Positions 36,607 to 51,000 of a stretch of 61,397 nt of DNA are shown piece by piece. The stretch covers positions 1-61,397 of the forward strand of contig JABVXV010000356.1 in the NCBI GenBank assembly GCA_013365325.1, read 5' to 3'. The stretch is from Dipetalonema caudispina (taxonomy: Eukaryota > Nematoda > Chromadorea > Rhabditida > Onchocercidae). The notes beneath the pieces were generated by a model, which was not told where the DNA came from, ran no database searches, and worked only from the letters and a program-made list of their open reading frames with translations. A program made the translations under genes and the position numbers. Each line of letters opens with the position of its first letter. Position 1 is the stretch's first letter.

Positions 36607-38568
36607 AAAAATTTGCTATTATCACTTCAAGAAAATCATAAAATTTGTCGACAAAAATAACGTAGCATAAATTGAAAATCGTGATATTTGATAGTGATAA
36701 ACATTATTCTTAATGTTCTTATCGGTATAATAGACATACAACAGTATAAAACCAGAATAAAAAGGTATAAAACTAATAAGTATACAACGGAAAACGAAAG
36801 CTATAAAGTACATGGTATTCTCTGGAACAAATGTATGCACTAAAAATTTAATAATAAAAATTAAAAAATAGTTTAAATAAAATGAAAAATTTATTATTCA
36901 TGTAAAAATAATATCAACACTACTAAACTATTAGTAATATCCAATAAAAGTTAAACATACAGCAAATATTAATAATAGCATAACATTTTGTTTCTTTAAA
37001 TGCAAACTGTTTAATATTCATTTCAATTCATAAAATAAATTAAACAAATTAAAATTTATTCAAAAATTTTAAAATTATAAGATTTTGAAAAATAGTTGAA
37101 AAAAAAAAAGAGAAAGCAAAAATTGAATGTAAGATAATGAAAAATTAATTTAAACAAATAAATAAATAATAAATTTATGTGTATGAAATTTATATAAGTA
37201 TAAAAATAGAAAAAAAAAACATGCATGAAATGAAATATATAAAAATATAAAAAAAAAAAATTTGAAATATACCGAATTTTTTTTTTTGTTTTTTTCCTCT
37301 TATAATTTACTGTTAATTAATGAATAGAAAGAAAGAAATAAACAAAAAAAAAAAAAAAAAAAATTTTGACAAACCAATTTTTTCAACAAATAATAATAAT
37401 ATAGTCTTAATCATTGCCATTATCTTTTTCTTATTTCCCTCTTTTCTCGTAATATTTACACATTATTTTCTCCATCTATAACATTCAATCATTGTTGCCA
37501 CGTCATCATTCTTAATCACTGCTATTGCTATAATATATGATCATTGATAAATTTTCTCAATCTCTAACTCTCCAATACTTTTACGCATCCATTATTTACA
37601 TCATCTTTTTTTTTTTTTTTTAATCAAATTCTAAATTCTCTTTCAAAAAAAAAAAATTTCCCATTTGGTTTATTTTCAATGGGTTTGAAATCATTTAGCT
37701 ATGGAAAATATTTGTTTACTTAGGTTTTATTCATGGATCACGTGAATGTTTTTTTTGTTTACATGTTCTTCCGTTGTATTCATATTCCGATTCCGGTTTA
37801 AGGTTTATATATTTGAGTTGTGGAAATGCTAATGTTTTATTATTTTAGCATAAAGATTGGTTGAAATATAACGTTGTCATAATTTGGATTGCATAAGAAT
37901 TTGATAAAGGACTAATTCAATTTTAATTGGTAAAATTTTCATATTATCTTTCAAATCGGATATGAAATTCAGGTTCATTAAAATTGGTGGAAATGAATTT
38001 CTGTTTTCTTGTAGGAATTTATTCTATTCAAGTTTTTTTTTTTTCTTCACTATAACATAGACTATTCCAATCATTCTTGAAGAATTAAACTATAGGATAT
38101 TAAAAATGGAAATAGATCGAGAATAGAATGATTTACATTGATGTGTAGATGTCGTTTTTATCTCAACGGATGTTTAATGCCGGAGTTTTATGACATTATC
38201 TGGGTTTCTAGACTTCAAAATGTGGAAAAAGGTGTACAGTTATTTGATATCTGAAAAGCTTTCCTAAAGTGATTGTGAAGTTTTTGGATACATTTTACAA
38301 AGTAAAGCTAATGAAATCAGGATACTTAAAAGAAAATCGTTAAAGCAATTAGCAAAACAGGTATTCTTCCGAATAATGAATATCTCACCGCGATAATTAG
38401 TCGGACTTCAGGAATTTCTCGGTCGCTATGAGGAATCCACCAAAGAGAATCGAAATTTCAGGAACTCTTCACAAAGGAATTCCCTTTGTACTTTTGTAAG
38501 CCTTTGATTAAATGCTATCACTTCGGTGGTTGGCGATAGGACATTTCTTTTGCCATTTGCTGATATGC

Positions 38569-38583
38569 TGATAAGGTGATAAG
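38569..38583 (+). promoter_or_regulatory. Paired TGATAAG words (possible GATA-factor sites)
   Basis: TGATAAG at 38569-38575 and again at 38577-38583, one base apart, about 490 bases upstream of the ubr-1 start. TGATAAG is the core favoured by C. elegans gut GATA factors. Such words also arise by chance in AT-rich DNA. Confidence 0.3.
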
Positions 38584-38983
38584 CATGACATCCTTAAGAA
38601 TATCTAAACAAGTCAAATGTGTATTATTTGAGTTTTATACATATCCTTATTTGATTGCTTTATCAATGCTATCTTATTTAATTGCTAGTTATCATAAAAG
38701 ATAGATAAAGATTATCATACATCATCATTGTTGTTGTTGATAGGGAATAAGTACATTAAGAATTCCTTGCTCATTTCTCGTATTTTATTATAAATTATGA
38801 ATAGCGTAGTTGACGTAACGTTTGTTATCTGTAAACAGGATCTGTTGCAAAATTGAGAAATTTTTTGTTTTTTTTTTTTTTTTTTCTTGCTCATTTCTGA
38901 CTTTGTAATATGAGATCTATAAATGTATAATATGAAACGTTGAAATGTTTCGAAATTTTTACAAAAATTTCATCATTAATTAA

Positions 38984-38991
38984 TTTTTCAG
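38984..38991 (+). other. Candidate 5' acceptor of ubr-1
   Basis: TTTTTCAG lies 81 bases upstream of the chosen ATG at 39073. The frame is open from it to the ATG but contains no earlier Met. Likely a spliced-leader site or the end of a 5' UTR intron. Confidence 0.5.
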
Positions 38992-39072
38992 TGCTTGGCA
39001 TCATTTGTGTATATACATATATATGTATATGATCATACTAGTACTGGTAGTTCTGAAGTACGTGTAACTAAC

Positions 39073-42000
39073 ATGCAGATGATTGATAAATTAATATCAG
39101 TAACACGTGCGTTGAACTGGGATGAAGCGGAACGTATCCTGGTGGATTATTGGACACAACAGTGTCCACTCATTTGTGCACCCACCAAGGATCCATCATT
39201 TGATTTTAAGATCGATGAAAATGCACTCAGTAAGTCCTCTTTTGGCTGTGCCGATATTTGATTGTAATGTGAATTCATCTGATTATCATTATCTTTTATC
39301 AGTTTGAGCGTTAATCGATAATCGCCTGACAAATGATCCATTTCTTGTTACTTGTTAACATAATCATTAATAACTAATAAAAGAATATTGGATTAGTGGT
39401 AATTTGTTTGTCGTTTTATTGTTTTGAAGATTGATAGGTGATAAACGAATTACTGATTTATTACTCATGATTTATCAATTTTAGTATTGATGAAGGACTG
39501 ATAAGTAAACAAATAACTTATTCCTTGTCGTGCTGCAATCTTACTTCTGGATTATTGCTTATCTAATACTCCGATACCATCGGACAGAGTGGAGAGTTGG
39601 GCTGGGTAAATTATTTGGTGAAAAAAAACAGAAAAAATTAGCTGCTGAAATCCTTTTCAATATGCGAATTTTATCTTTAGAGGGCAACATTTAGATATAA
39701 AATTTTGATGCAAATTCTTAGTTTTGAAATAATGATATGCTGGAAAAAGTATTTTAATGTTAGTATTCATTCTCGAAAGTTGACACGACAGTTGATGCAA
39801 AATGTTCGAAAAAACCGGTCATCGGATCTTTGTTGTCTATAGTCCTCTCGATCTCACTATCCCTTCTCCGAGAATTTTCCGAGATATTCCGAGAATTTTC
39901 GGAAATGCATTTGGGATTAATAAAAAGTATGCAGTCAATTAATAGGAAAAGTTTGCATATTAATCGGTTCAGCTCTGATATTTTAAATGAATCGAACTTT
40001 GCATTCTTTCATTGATCGATTTTTAGAATTTGATTTACGAATACATTATAAGATATCGTTGTTTATAAAAAAACGTGATCATTGGTAATTATTTATAAAA
40101 AATTATGTTAAAAATTTATGAAAAGTTATGGTGACGTAATTATTTGCAAAAAATTATGATCTGTTTAACTTCTCGAAACAAAAAAGCAATCAATAAAGAA
40201 AAGATTATGAAGTTTGATTCCTTTAAATTCGGAGGATTTACTATTTAATATACTTTCTTTTTTAGACATGTAAGTAATAGCATATTTTTCCATTTTGCTA
40301 ATCGATTAATATTACGAATCGATAACTAGTGCTTTTAGAAAAGCGAATAGTCAACTGTGATAAACATGGAAATATCTCAAGCTTAGGAAGGATAGGATTA
40401 AATATGGCCAACCTGAAAGTATAACTGCATCTCAATAATACCATGAGGTATTATAATAGTATTATCGAAAAGTATTTGGTCCTGTTGGCGATTTTCTTCC
40501 CCCTTTGTCTTTCAAGTTTGTTTAAGTATAAAGAAGAGAGACTGCCTATTCATCCCGTATGCATGCAGGTTTTTTCAATTAAGTGGTTAGGAATTTGTGT
40601 AATTCGTTTAAAGCACTCTTTCATGATTGTTATACAAATATGACTTTAATATTTGTAATGGCATTGTTTTCAGGAGGCAATTAGGGTAATATCTGTCAAG
40701 TAGTGGATTTCACTTCTTCATATTGCTTAATTACAGTTATTAACTTCAAGTTTATATCGGATTTTATCATTAGAAGTTCGAACTTTCTTTGTTTTTTAAC
40801 TACAGGATATAAATTTACAATCATCATTTAGCATTTTCGCAGAAACAGTTCGATACGTTTTTGCTTGTAGAAGTTAGCGATCGAATTAAAGATAATTTTA
40901 ATGTTTTTTTTACAGTCTTTAAGTATGTATTGTGAAGTTGAATTTATTGTATAAAATATAGATGTTTATTTTTAGATGAGAAACTACTTCATCCCATCGC
41001 TTGTGCATATTGCTTGGATAGAAATGCTGGGACGGATTTAACGCCACTCAATGCATCATACGGGTCGAAATCAAGTGTAAATCGTCGAAGTGCTTTCTGT
41101 GGACATGTTTTCAAGGGTGGAGAAGCGACCTATTCATGCAAGTTCGTCAATTAAGTTCATTCCAAGTTTTTCTTTTTTTGGAAACAGCTGATGAAATTTT
41201 TTGAATAAAGTTATTTAATTGACCCAAACATTCACTGAATAAAGTTCAGTCAAAAAATCAAGAAAGTAATCAAAAACGAATGAAAATCATCTATGACGTA
41301 ATTAGAGAACGGATTAAATATCGAGTAGTTGACATTGTTAGCTTTTATTGATCAGTTATGATGTACGTATTCGTAATATAAAATTTTAAAGTTTTTAAAA
41401 TCCGAATTTAACTAAATTGGTCGATTATCTATTCCTGCGTATTCTGTTCCCAATGAAATGTTCTAAAAGCCTTTTGTTTTAATAAAATAATGTGAAGAAG
41501 AGAGCAAAAAATGTTATGCTACATATTTAATGAATGATAATTAACCTAGGATTACTTGGTAAATGCTCTTTTTTTTCTCCAGAGAATGTGCTTGTGATCC
41601 TACTTGTGTCATGTGCTATCAATGTTTTTTGAACTCCGTTCATAAATCACACAGATATGGAGTAAGTTACTTTTCGAATGCTTTCCAAGGGGTGAGATTT
41701 GTTTAGATATGGTTTCTATTCTAGAATCCCTAAAAGCGAGAGAAATTCTTTTTATAGTTAGGCTGGTTCCCTTTTAATACTTTTGCGCATTGAATAATTT
41801 TTGCTTTGTTTCACAATGTTCAAGTATGAATGTCAAAAGTGAACATTTTTTTTAGATGTGGCCATCCAGTGGAAATGGTTATTGTGACTGTGGTGATGTA
41901 GAAGCTTGGAAAGAGCATCCAGCATGCAAATTACATGAAGTGCACCGAGATGAGGGACAGGATTCTCAGTAATTTTTAACACTGTTAAGTTTACTGCTAA

Positions 42001-45000
42001 TGTGGCGCAAAGTCCACTTAAAGCTCTATATTTATTCCATCATGCTTCTGTTAATTTTATGAAAATTTTGATATGCTACAGTTGGGACTTATACTAATCG
42101 TAGAACATTCCATAAATAATCGATTGATGGAAATAACTATTAGCGTAGAAAAAAACTTCATTCTTTTTTCGCTTAACAGCGTGCCTTTCCCTTAGTATTA
42201 GAAGTATTTCGTTGAAAACACTGAAAAAGTCAGATTCAAAAGCAGAATTTTTTTTTCAGGATGACTGATGTACCAGCAGAAATTACAGAACAAGTCGAAA
42301 TACGTATACGTTCATTAACACGTATTATACTTCGGTTTTCGACTAGAATTATTTGTTGGCGTGATGAAAGCACGTTACCGACATTTCTGAAGTAGCTATT
42401 TCAGTTTGTTGAATTTCGGTTTATATGTGTATTTATCATCGTTTACTGTATTTTTTGCATTCAAAATTAACTTGAAATGTGATCTTTTTTGATTTGTAGC
42501 TTTATTGCAGGGAGAAGGAAACAGATAGCATTTTGCCGCTTTATCAAACCATTTTGTTAAATGATGAAACTCATACCTTTGATTCAGTTAGTTGTCTTTT
42601 TTTAATTCCAGTTCTTTTAATTTAATTCTTTTGACGGCATTCTTAGCGGAGATATATTCCTGTGGCATTTATGTTTTCGACAGGGAAGGTGGTAGGGGTA
42701 AGTATCCAAGGGAAGTCTGATTAGAATTGACAAGACGGGGAACAAATGTAAAGTATGAATTAACGACACTTTATCAGGAAGAAATGTATCGTGATTAGAG
42801 AAAGTATGTTAATTTTTGGAAATTCTAGATTAATAAGAACTGGAATATTTAAAAGAAAGCAAATAAAGACCTAACTGATGTTTCAGTGGGATTGATTCAT
42901 CAACCTCATGACGAAGACTTTAATTAAAATAACAAATTGATGACTGAAACTGTGAACCTCTTCAAATTTTTGACTTTCGCGTACTTCATGAAAGGCGTTT
43001 ACCAAATTAATGTGAAAATTCTACTAAACCGGGCCAAATTATAGTGATTATTTACCTATCAAGTGTTGTCTTTGTTTTAGGTGATCAGGGCATTAAACCT
43101 TTCTATACATTGCAATCAGCTACAAGCAATGCAATTAGCTACTGTAATTGATCGTGAAGGTCGTGCTTCTGTGCGTAACGGTAATATTGATTACTGTATA
43201 AAGGCAAAAGATGAAATCCAGGTGAGGCAAATTTGTAAGTTATAAAAAGATATGTTTGACCATGCAGTATCGTATAAAAGAATGAGTTAGTAATTAAAAG
43301 AACGTGGCGTGCTATTGAGAATTCAACTTTGCTATTATTTGTTCTTCAATTCTTTCTAAACTTTCTGGAAGAGTTCTGGACTTTTTAGATGGTCTTTCCT
43401 GTCTATATGAGATCGATAATCATCTTTGTTCTCAATAAATTTGGGATTCTGTTTAATCTTTACAGTTTTATAGTTCGGAATGAGAAATTTAGTCAGAATA
43501 TCTGCAAGCTATCATGATATTTCGTTAATTTTAGAGGCGTACTCAAAGGGATTCAAATCATCGAACAGAGAAGAGTGGCCCGTTAGATGTGCGTGTTATT
43601 GATAGTCGATTCATCTCACTGCAGAATTTTGCAGTACGTCTCATTGGATGGTTGACGAATCAATCACGTCATTTTCGTAAGTCGTTTGTAAAGTTACTAT
43701 ATACACTTTCGATTAGTATATTTTCAAATCACTTCTGAAATTAATTTGGGAGTTTTTGAGGCCCAAATTCACCAATGCCAAAAGTTTTTCCATTTATTTT
43801 CCCTATTTCCGTAAATATGTCCTATCATGCTTCAAAGCTAGTCTTCACATCCTGATAAAGATATCCAAGACAGATTTAGGTTGAAAATTAGATATTAGGA
43901 ATTTCCGAGAATTCCATGAAGTTTGACCTAAGTGCCTAAATTTATTATTCTAAAACTTCTCTATTTTCAACTGTTCAAATTTTCAGCGGCTTTAGCCCTT
44001 ACGGTGTGTGACATACTATTAAATGAAAAAATTGAGCTGGAAACAAATTGTGGCACAGGAGTGGATCAAACACTTATGGCTCATATAATGAGACGTGATA
44101 GCGCGCTATGGAAAGGTTTTTTTTTTTGTTTGATAAATGTATTTTATTAGGTAAGGGTTGTTACTATTCTTTAAATCGAAATAAAATTGAAACTAACGGG
44201 AGTGTCTTTAAGAAATTATTATATTTATTTACTATTCCCAAAAATTATGTTGTCGACCTACTATTAACAAAATTTGTACTATCTATTTGCCTTTTGTTGC
44301 AAAAGATTTTATAGGTGCAAGAATCGGTTTCCATCAAATGATCATGGCAACAGTATTGATGAATAACGAGCACAAAAAAGCTTTTTCAAAATTGTTTATT
44401 CGAGTGCGTTTTACTTTTTTCTTTACTTTTTTCCGTCGAATCTATTCATTCCTAAGCGAGTCAGATATATTATAATGATACTGCATAGTTATCGCTGCGC
44501 TGAATTTTATAACAGTAAAAACGTATTGTGTTTACTACGCATGGAATCGATAGTTGCACATAGTTACATTCTAGAAACTTAATTACTTTGTGGATTAGAA
44601 GGGGAAATTTGATAGCCGCGGTCTTGATCAAGTACTACAAGTAAGTCATATTTTCAATTTCGTTTCTATGAGGCCCTGTGTTTCAGTTGTACAAAAAGAT
44701 ATACGATGATTTTATTGATGACGATCACGACCAGTCGGTATCCATTACAGCCTTAACCGTTCAGGTAAATCGTTTAGTATCTTTTTTTTTTCGGGAGAAA
44801 TATTTGGAAAATAGTTATTGGATGAGTCAGTATGATTAGTAAGCAAGGAACTGATCAATATTTTGTTCTTCAAATAGGTTTTTCACTATGTCTCGTTTTT
44901 TTTTAATTATCCTACATTCTTCTATTATCCTCCATTCTTTTATTTTTCCATATTGGAAATCAAGAAGCAGAACTGTTTTTTGAAAATCCTACTGATTAAT

Positions 45001-48000
45001 TCCTTGGTTCTTGCTCCTGTTGAGACATAATTCAAGAATGCAGACTGTGTTTTTCTTAGTTTTTTTATCTAATTTGAAATTCTTTGAATTCTTTTCAGAT
45101 ATTCACCGTACCTACAATAGCGCGCATGCTAATTGCTGAGGAATCAGCTTTCCAAGTTGTATTCGATACATTGGTCAGCCAATGTAGAAAATATCTTAAA
45201 AGTAATCAGTTATTTTGCAATTTTTGTTTCATTAAACTTACTTTAAATTCATAAAATAAAGAAAGGGAAGGAAGTGACAAAGAAATTGGAGTGGTCTTTC
45301 CATTAGTTATTAGTGAATCTTCTTAAACAATCACTATTTTAGCACCAGACAAAATGAGATTTGATTTTTCTGCACGGTCGTTTCCTCATACACTTCGACG
45401 TGCTTTATATATGCTCTGTGATGAAAGGTAAATCCAATTTAATTAAAAAGTTGGGAAGACACGAAAAGTTAAAAGTGTGGTATCAATTGGTCAGCACTTC
45501 GAGTAAAACATCTCTGTTTCAATTAATTTATTTAAAGACCAATGCATGCGTTCGCAGCCTAAATTTGACAGATTTTTTGCATAAGGAGATTTTGTTATTG
45601 TTACAAATAGATGACCTATACAAAGTTTTTATTGACATCCTGTAATCTGAAATGATTTTAATAAGGTGGATAAATGAAATAAGGAAGTGTGGAATAAAGT
45701 GTTTGAAGAAATATTTTATAGATATTTGCTGTCTATAGTCCCCTCAGAGCAGGAATGGACACCTCTGTTACGTGAAAATTTTCTTTGTGGATGTTCCTCC
45801 CTCATACGATTTCTTTCGTTTATGCAGGTAATCGTGTCATTTTAGTTATGTTTTGATAGAAATTCATAGATGAAAGGTGTGTAGTGTATGTTTCGGAACC
45901 CTGCTGTTAAAACTGTTATTAAAAGATGATTGTTAATTTCAGTATAAAATAGAAGTACTTTTCATTTATTATCCATGAATCAAAATCACAATTCAATAAA
46001 TTCCAGGGTATGAATGAGGTTCGTCGTCAAACTACAGAGCATCAAGTTTGGGAGCAGGAATGGGAAACTGCTTTTAATATTCAAATCAAATTACAACACG
46101 TCCTTACACTCATTATATGTTGGGCTAATTCAGATGTAAGTGTTCTCCTTGCAAAGCCTTTCAGACCCATTATCCTTTGGCCTTTCATCACAGTATAATT
46201 TTGGTTTTATTAAAATGCAGTTGCTAATCTCATTTTCTTTTAGGGCTTCTTTGTTTTAGACTTTTGAGATGTAAACTATTCTTGCACCGCCTCCATTTTT
46301 TATTTCAACCATCTCCTTTGCATTCGACCGTATGATGGCTTTCTTTTCCATGTTTAATATTGAACAAAGAAACACATCAAAGTCACTGTTGTTTTAAAAA
46401 ATTTCATTTAATAATTTTTATTTTCACTGCAGGAAATTGTTCATAATCGTCTCATGATTAAACTCATCAACGAGCTGGAAGCCATAGCTAATCACAGTCC
46501 TGATTTTGCAAATAAAATTGTCGTAGAAGGTGAACTGTTCATCCTTGTATTTGATGCTAGAATTAATGCATTTTTTTTCAAATCTTTTTGGTTTAATGTT
46601 GAAAAGTGGCAGTAATAAAGTTGGATAGTTCTTTAATATGTAATTCAAAAGATTTTGGCATTATGAACTCTAAACCTTTTTGAATATCATTCGCGAAATC
46701 ATGATGGTAGACTTTATAACTTTTCAAAGCATCATTTGCTAGTTCTGAATGGAAGATGGAATTTTCAGAGTTGCAGTTTGAGGTTAAAAATAATCTGCTA
46801 TCGAAATTATTTCAGTGAATGGTGTAAAAGCAACCTCCATACCGTTTGATTTGTCTTATGGTTCACTGTCGGTTCATCAACCTCTCTGGAGACTGCTAGC
46901 GGGTTTATTCACCGCACGGCAGTCAATGCTCCGGAAAATTTGCATTGGAAGTGAGGCAGAAAAAGTTCCTGAAGGAATGATCAATCTGAGAGGGAAGCGT
47001 GCACTTCTAATGGAAATGCCATTGCGGTAATTATCTGTTTATCGATCTTTTTTGTCGTAACAAGCCTGAAATTTGAGACAATTGATTTGCAGTAAATTAG
47101 ATTCCGTATGGGAAGGAGGTGAATTGAAATAAGTAGTTGATAGCTGATGCTATCTATTTCTTCCTGTTGATTAGATGTCTATATTTCATCGTTTCGTTGT
47201 AATAAATTTTCCTTTTTTATTATTCGGATGTTGAATGTAAAGTAGTTTGGTTTCCTCTTTGAACATCAAGACATTCATGTGATAATTCGCAAGATTTTCA
47301 ATTTGCTTGCAATGCCTCAAATTCTTATTGAATTTAAAATTCTTATCCCCAAGAGTTAGTTCTCAATTTATAGACAATCTTTGAATTTCAGGGTTTTTGT
47401 ACTTTGTTCGCAGTCACAAGCGCAAATGTGGCGAAGGAATGGGTTTTCATTGGTTAACCAGGTAGCCACTCTAATTTTAATTTTCTTTTCATGTTTTTTT
47501 TCTATATCATGAGAATTACTCGGTCAATATCAAATCCAGTTGCAATTTTGTAAAAGGTCTGAGATCATTTGATAATAAATATTCCATACATGTCTCCACA
47601 TTAATCACCTTCATTTGCACACTCATAAAAAATCTAATTAGTAAGGTTTGAGTATTCCTATATACGTATCATCGAGTCGGTGCTCGTTTTCGAATTATTT
47701 TTGAACTTTTGCTGCTTGTGTTTTGAAATTCCTTTTTCAGATCCACAATTATTCTGCACCGACCTGTCGTGCCGAAATGTTCGACAGAGACGTTTTGATG
47801 TTGCAGGTAAGTATTAAAATATTTTCTGGTCATTAGTGGAAGTAAATTAAAAATTTTGGAAGTAGCAGTGATTTCGGAGTACTACCGATACGGACTATAT
47901 TTCCTTCTTGTTTTCATTGTACGAGAGAAATACCTAAATTCTTGGGTTCAACTACTCATTCCTTTTGCATTCAAGATTCAGTAGAGTGTTGCTTAGGAAA

Positions 48001-51000
48001 TCCGTTGTCAGAAGGAATGAATCAGCAGATCTAACAAACCAAATAAACTAAATAATTAACTGAGAGTCACATCGCGTAGTCTTCATTACTGATAGGTTGC
48101 CGTGTCCAAAATTTAATTTCGTAATCGACAAAAGAAAATCGTAATTGGTGAAAAATTTTTCTTTGTGGATAGTAATTTGCACGTTATGATTTATTTCTTT
48201 TGCTTTTCTACTATTATTCTGGCATCACTGTTTCGAATTAGTATAATGTGGCGATCGTATTTTGTATGAGCAATGGCTTAAGAAGTGAAGTTTTAGGTGT
48301 GCGCTGCAGTGACACCGCCTGATACTTTCATTATAAGGGTTCTCCACCGTTTCGGCTTACGAGTTTGGGCTGAAACAAATTTTGAGGAAATTCGCGCAGC
48401 TTTCAGCAATGTAGCATCTGATGATTTGAGCAAATGTACGGTTACATTAGCTGAGGAAATGCTCCACTTATTCATTATCATTATTGGTTAGCTTTTATTT
48501 GTACTTTTATTTATCTTATCATAGGATTTTTACCCAAAATTGTTAATTGGCATATAGAACCTTCGTTCATTTTGCGTTACCTTATCATCAGTACATCGCC
48601 TTTATTTTATTTTATCTTGGTTCGTTTGCTCAAATGGGTTCAACCACATTAACAAATTTTAATCTTTGTTTCTAATACATCATGTAGTTTTTCAACTAAA
48701 TTATTCTGTTTCAATTATTAAACGAAGGATTGGAATGACATTGCAGGAGAGCGTTATATGCCGGGTGTTGGAAAGTCAACGATGAAAGCGTTACTAAGAC
48801 GTGAGGTTCTTCATGTCCTCGCTACAAAGCCAACACCGTTTAGTAAGGTAATATATTATCTTTTTATTAGTAAACATATTTCTAATCCTAAAATTTATTT
48901 TATTTTTGGATTTAAAGATTGAACGTGCAATGCCGGTGAATCAACTTTTTGCGGAGCTTTCTGTGGAAGAAGCGGCGAGAAGTGTAGGAGAATTCAGGTA
49001 TACTTTTTTAAATTGTGGTTTTCCTTACTGTTTAGCTCAAGCTGTTTCACCATTTCTATTTCTATAAAATATGCTTGCAGTCTTTCAGGTTTTTCCTTTA
49101 CTTGTCTCTTTGACTTCCCTTCACTAAAGGGGCCATTTAACAAAAAACTTACTTAACTTAATTGTTAAATTCTTTGCAGGAAGCCAACGAAGACGTCACC
49201 GGGTATATTCTTATTAAAAGACAATGTAAGAAGTGAGTATAATGCATTCTTCTATCACTATTCAAAAACGGATGTTTCAAATGCTGATCAGTATCGGCAA
49301 AAGTGCACTAACGATGCACTCAAGAAGTATGTCAGGATTTTATAATATTCCTGCTCCAAAATTGCAATTGTTTTGAAATTTTTGTAGAAAATTTAAATTC
49401 TAAGCGAGTGACCATAAGAATTGTTGATTGCCATTTGATCATTTCGAATTGCATCAGTACTAGGGGAACAAATAGGTTTCTGTGCGTATAATGAGTGTTG
49501 GATTACATTTTGCTGCGAAGATTATTTTATTATTTAAAGATGTAGCAAGTGCACACAATAACTCAGAAGTAGAACCGCTGTAGATCTGATTCAGGGAAGA
49601 TTGTAAACTAAAGAAAAGCTAGGTCTAAGTTAAACGAAAAGACTGCTGGTTGAAGTAAACCTAAAGTAAGTTAATTTTAGTTACTTAGTTATTCATTTAA
49701 TTCCAAAATAAAGTCATGAATTAATAGTTATTATCTACAGAGAAGTAGCAATAGCAGCACCACCGATGCCACCACAATTTGAACCGTTTTATGCTTCTAT
49801 CATAAATCTTTTGCGCAGTAAAATGATGATGCAATTGATACGTATCGTTCTTGAGAGGACAGCAAAAAGAAGTCGCTATTCAAGTGATGGTCTATTGCAT
49901 CGAGTAAGTTCACATAAATGATTTTTCTTCTATGACATATGGTGGTGTATAGTGAAACAGCCCGATGTTTTTTGGTATATGCTTTCACAAAGCTGATTTA
50001 CTAATTGGTCATTATTACACTCTTTACTCTGTTATTTTTAGATTTTCAACTTCTATATTGCTTTTTCTCTTAACTTGCTTCTATTGTTGGTATTTGTCCA
50101 AAATTTGAATTATTTATGTGTTTGCCATCTGAACTTTCATGAAACTTGAATTTTTGATATTCTTTATTGTCACTTTAGGATAATCCTAACTCTTTGGTAG
50201 CATTATAAGTGCCTTTCAAAATTTGAAGTGTTAAAAAGCTGTAATTCTTGGCAGATGAAATTTGCTTATGTGTAAAATATAAAGAAAATATGTGGAAATA
50301 TAAAAAAGAACTGTAAAAATTAGAAAAATAGTGATTTGCCTATTTTTCGACTGCAGTGCTGAACTTTCTAACTTTTTTGCAGGTACTTTTTCTGGTGGGA
50401 ATGGGCCTTAACGAACAGACCATGAACAAAAATTTCAACTTCATAAGTTGTGCTGAAGAGGCTAATGTATTTGCAATGATGAAGAGCTTGGTTGGAAAAC
50501 CCGAATCAGAACCGCATGCTGATCTGCTGGGATATTTGCTTGAGGTTGGTCATATTTTTAGTTATTTCATGTAGAATTTTATGCTTTATATACTGACACT
50601 GCAAGTATAAGATTGAGAATGTTTTCGAAATTTTCTTTGAAATTTGAAAAAATTCCTATAATTTTATGATATTCATCTAACATTTTTATGGAAACAATTT
50701 CGATTATTTTTTGTGTAGCATTACAATTTTCATAAGTTCCTTTTTATTTTGCTTTTACCACAATGAAGTCATGTGAATGCAATATCAGCATTATGGAAAG
50801 TACTACCTGATGTTATCACATGTAAAATAAAGTTATTACCTCAAATTGGATTAGCAAACGTTATTCATGTATTTTGGTAGAAATGAAATGCCACTGAATG
50901 CAAAAAAATATTACCAAAATCAGAGTTAAAAAATTGAGATTTAAAAGTTGAAAAGTTTTGTGAAACTGAAGTCGTTGTAAAAATTCGTTTTGTGGAAAAA

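Larger units (their letters stand above)
36607..38991. other. Divergent intergenic region between Sec10 and ubr-1
   Basis: About 2.4 kb separating two genes transcribed away from each other, so it should contain both promoters. No exon was recognised. It has T/A homopolymers, a more GC-balanced stretch at about 38100-38600, and paired TGATAAG words at 38569-38583. Confidence 0.6.
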
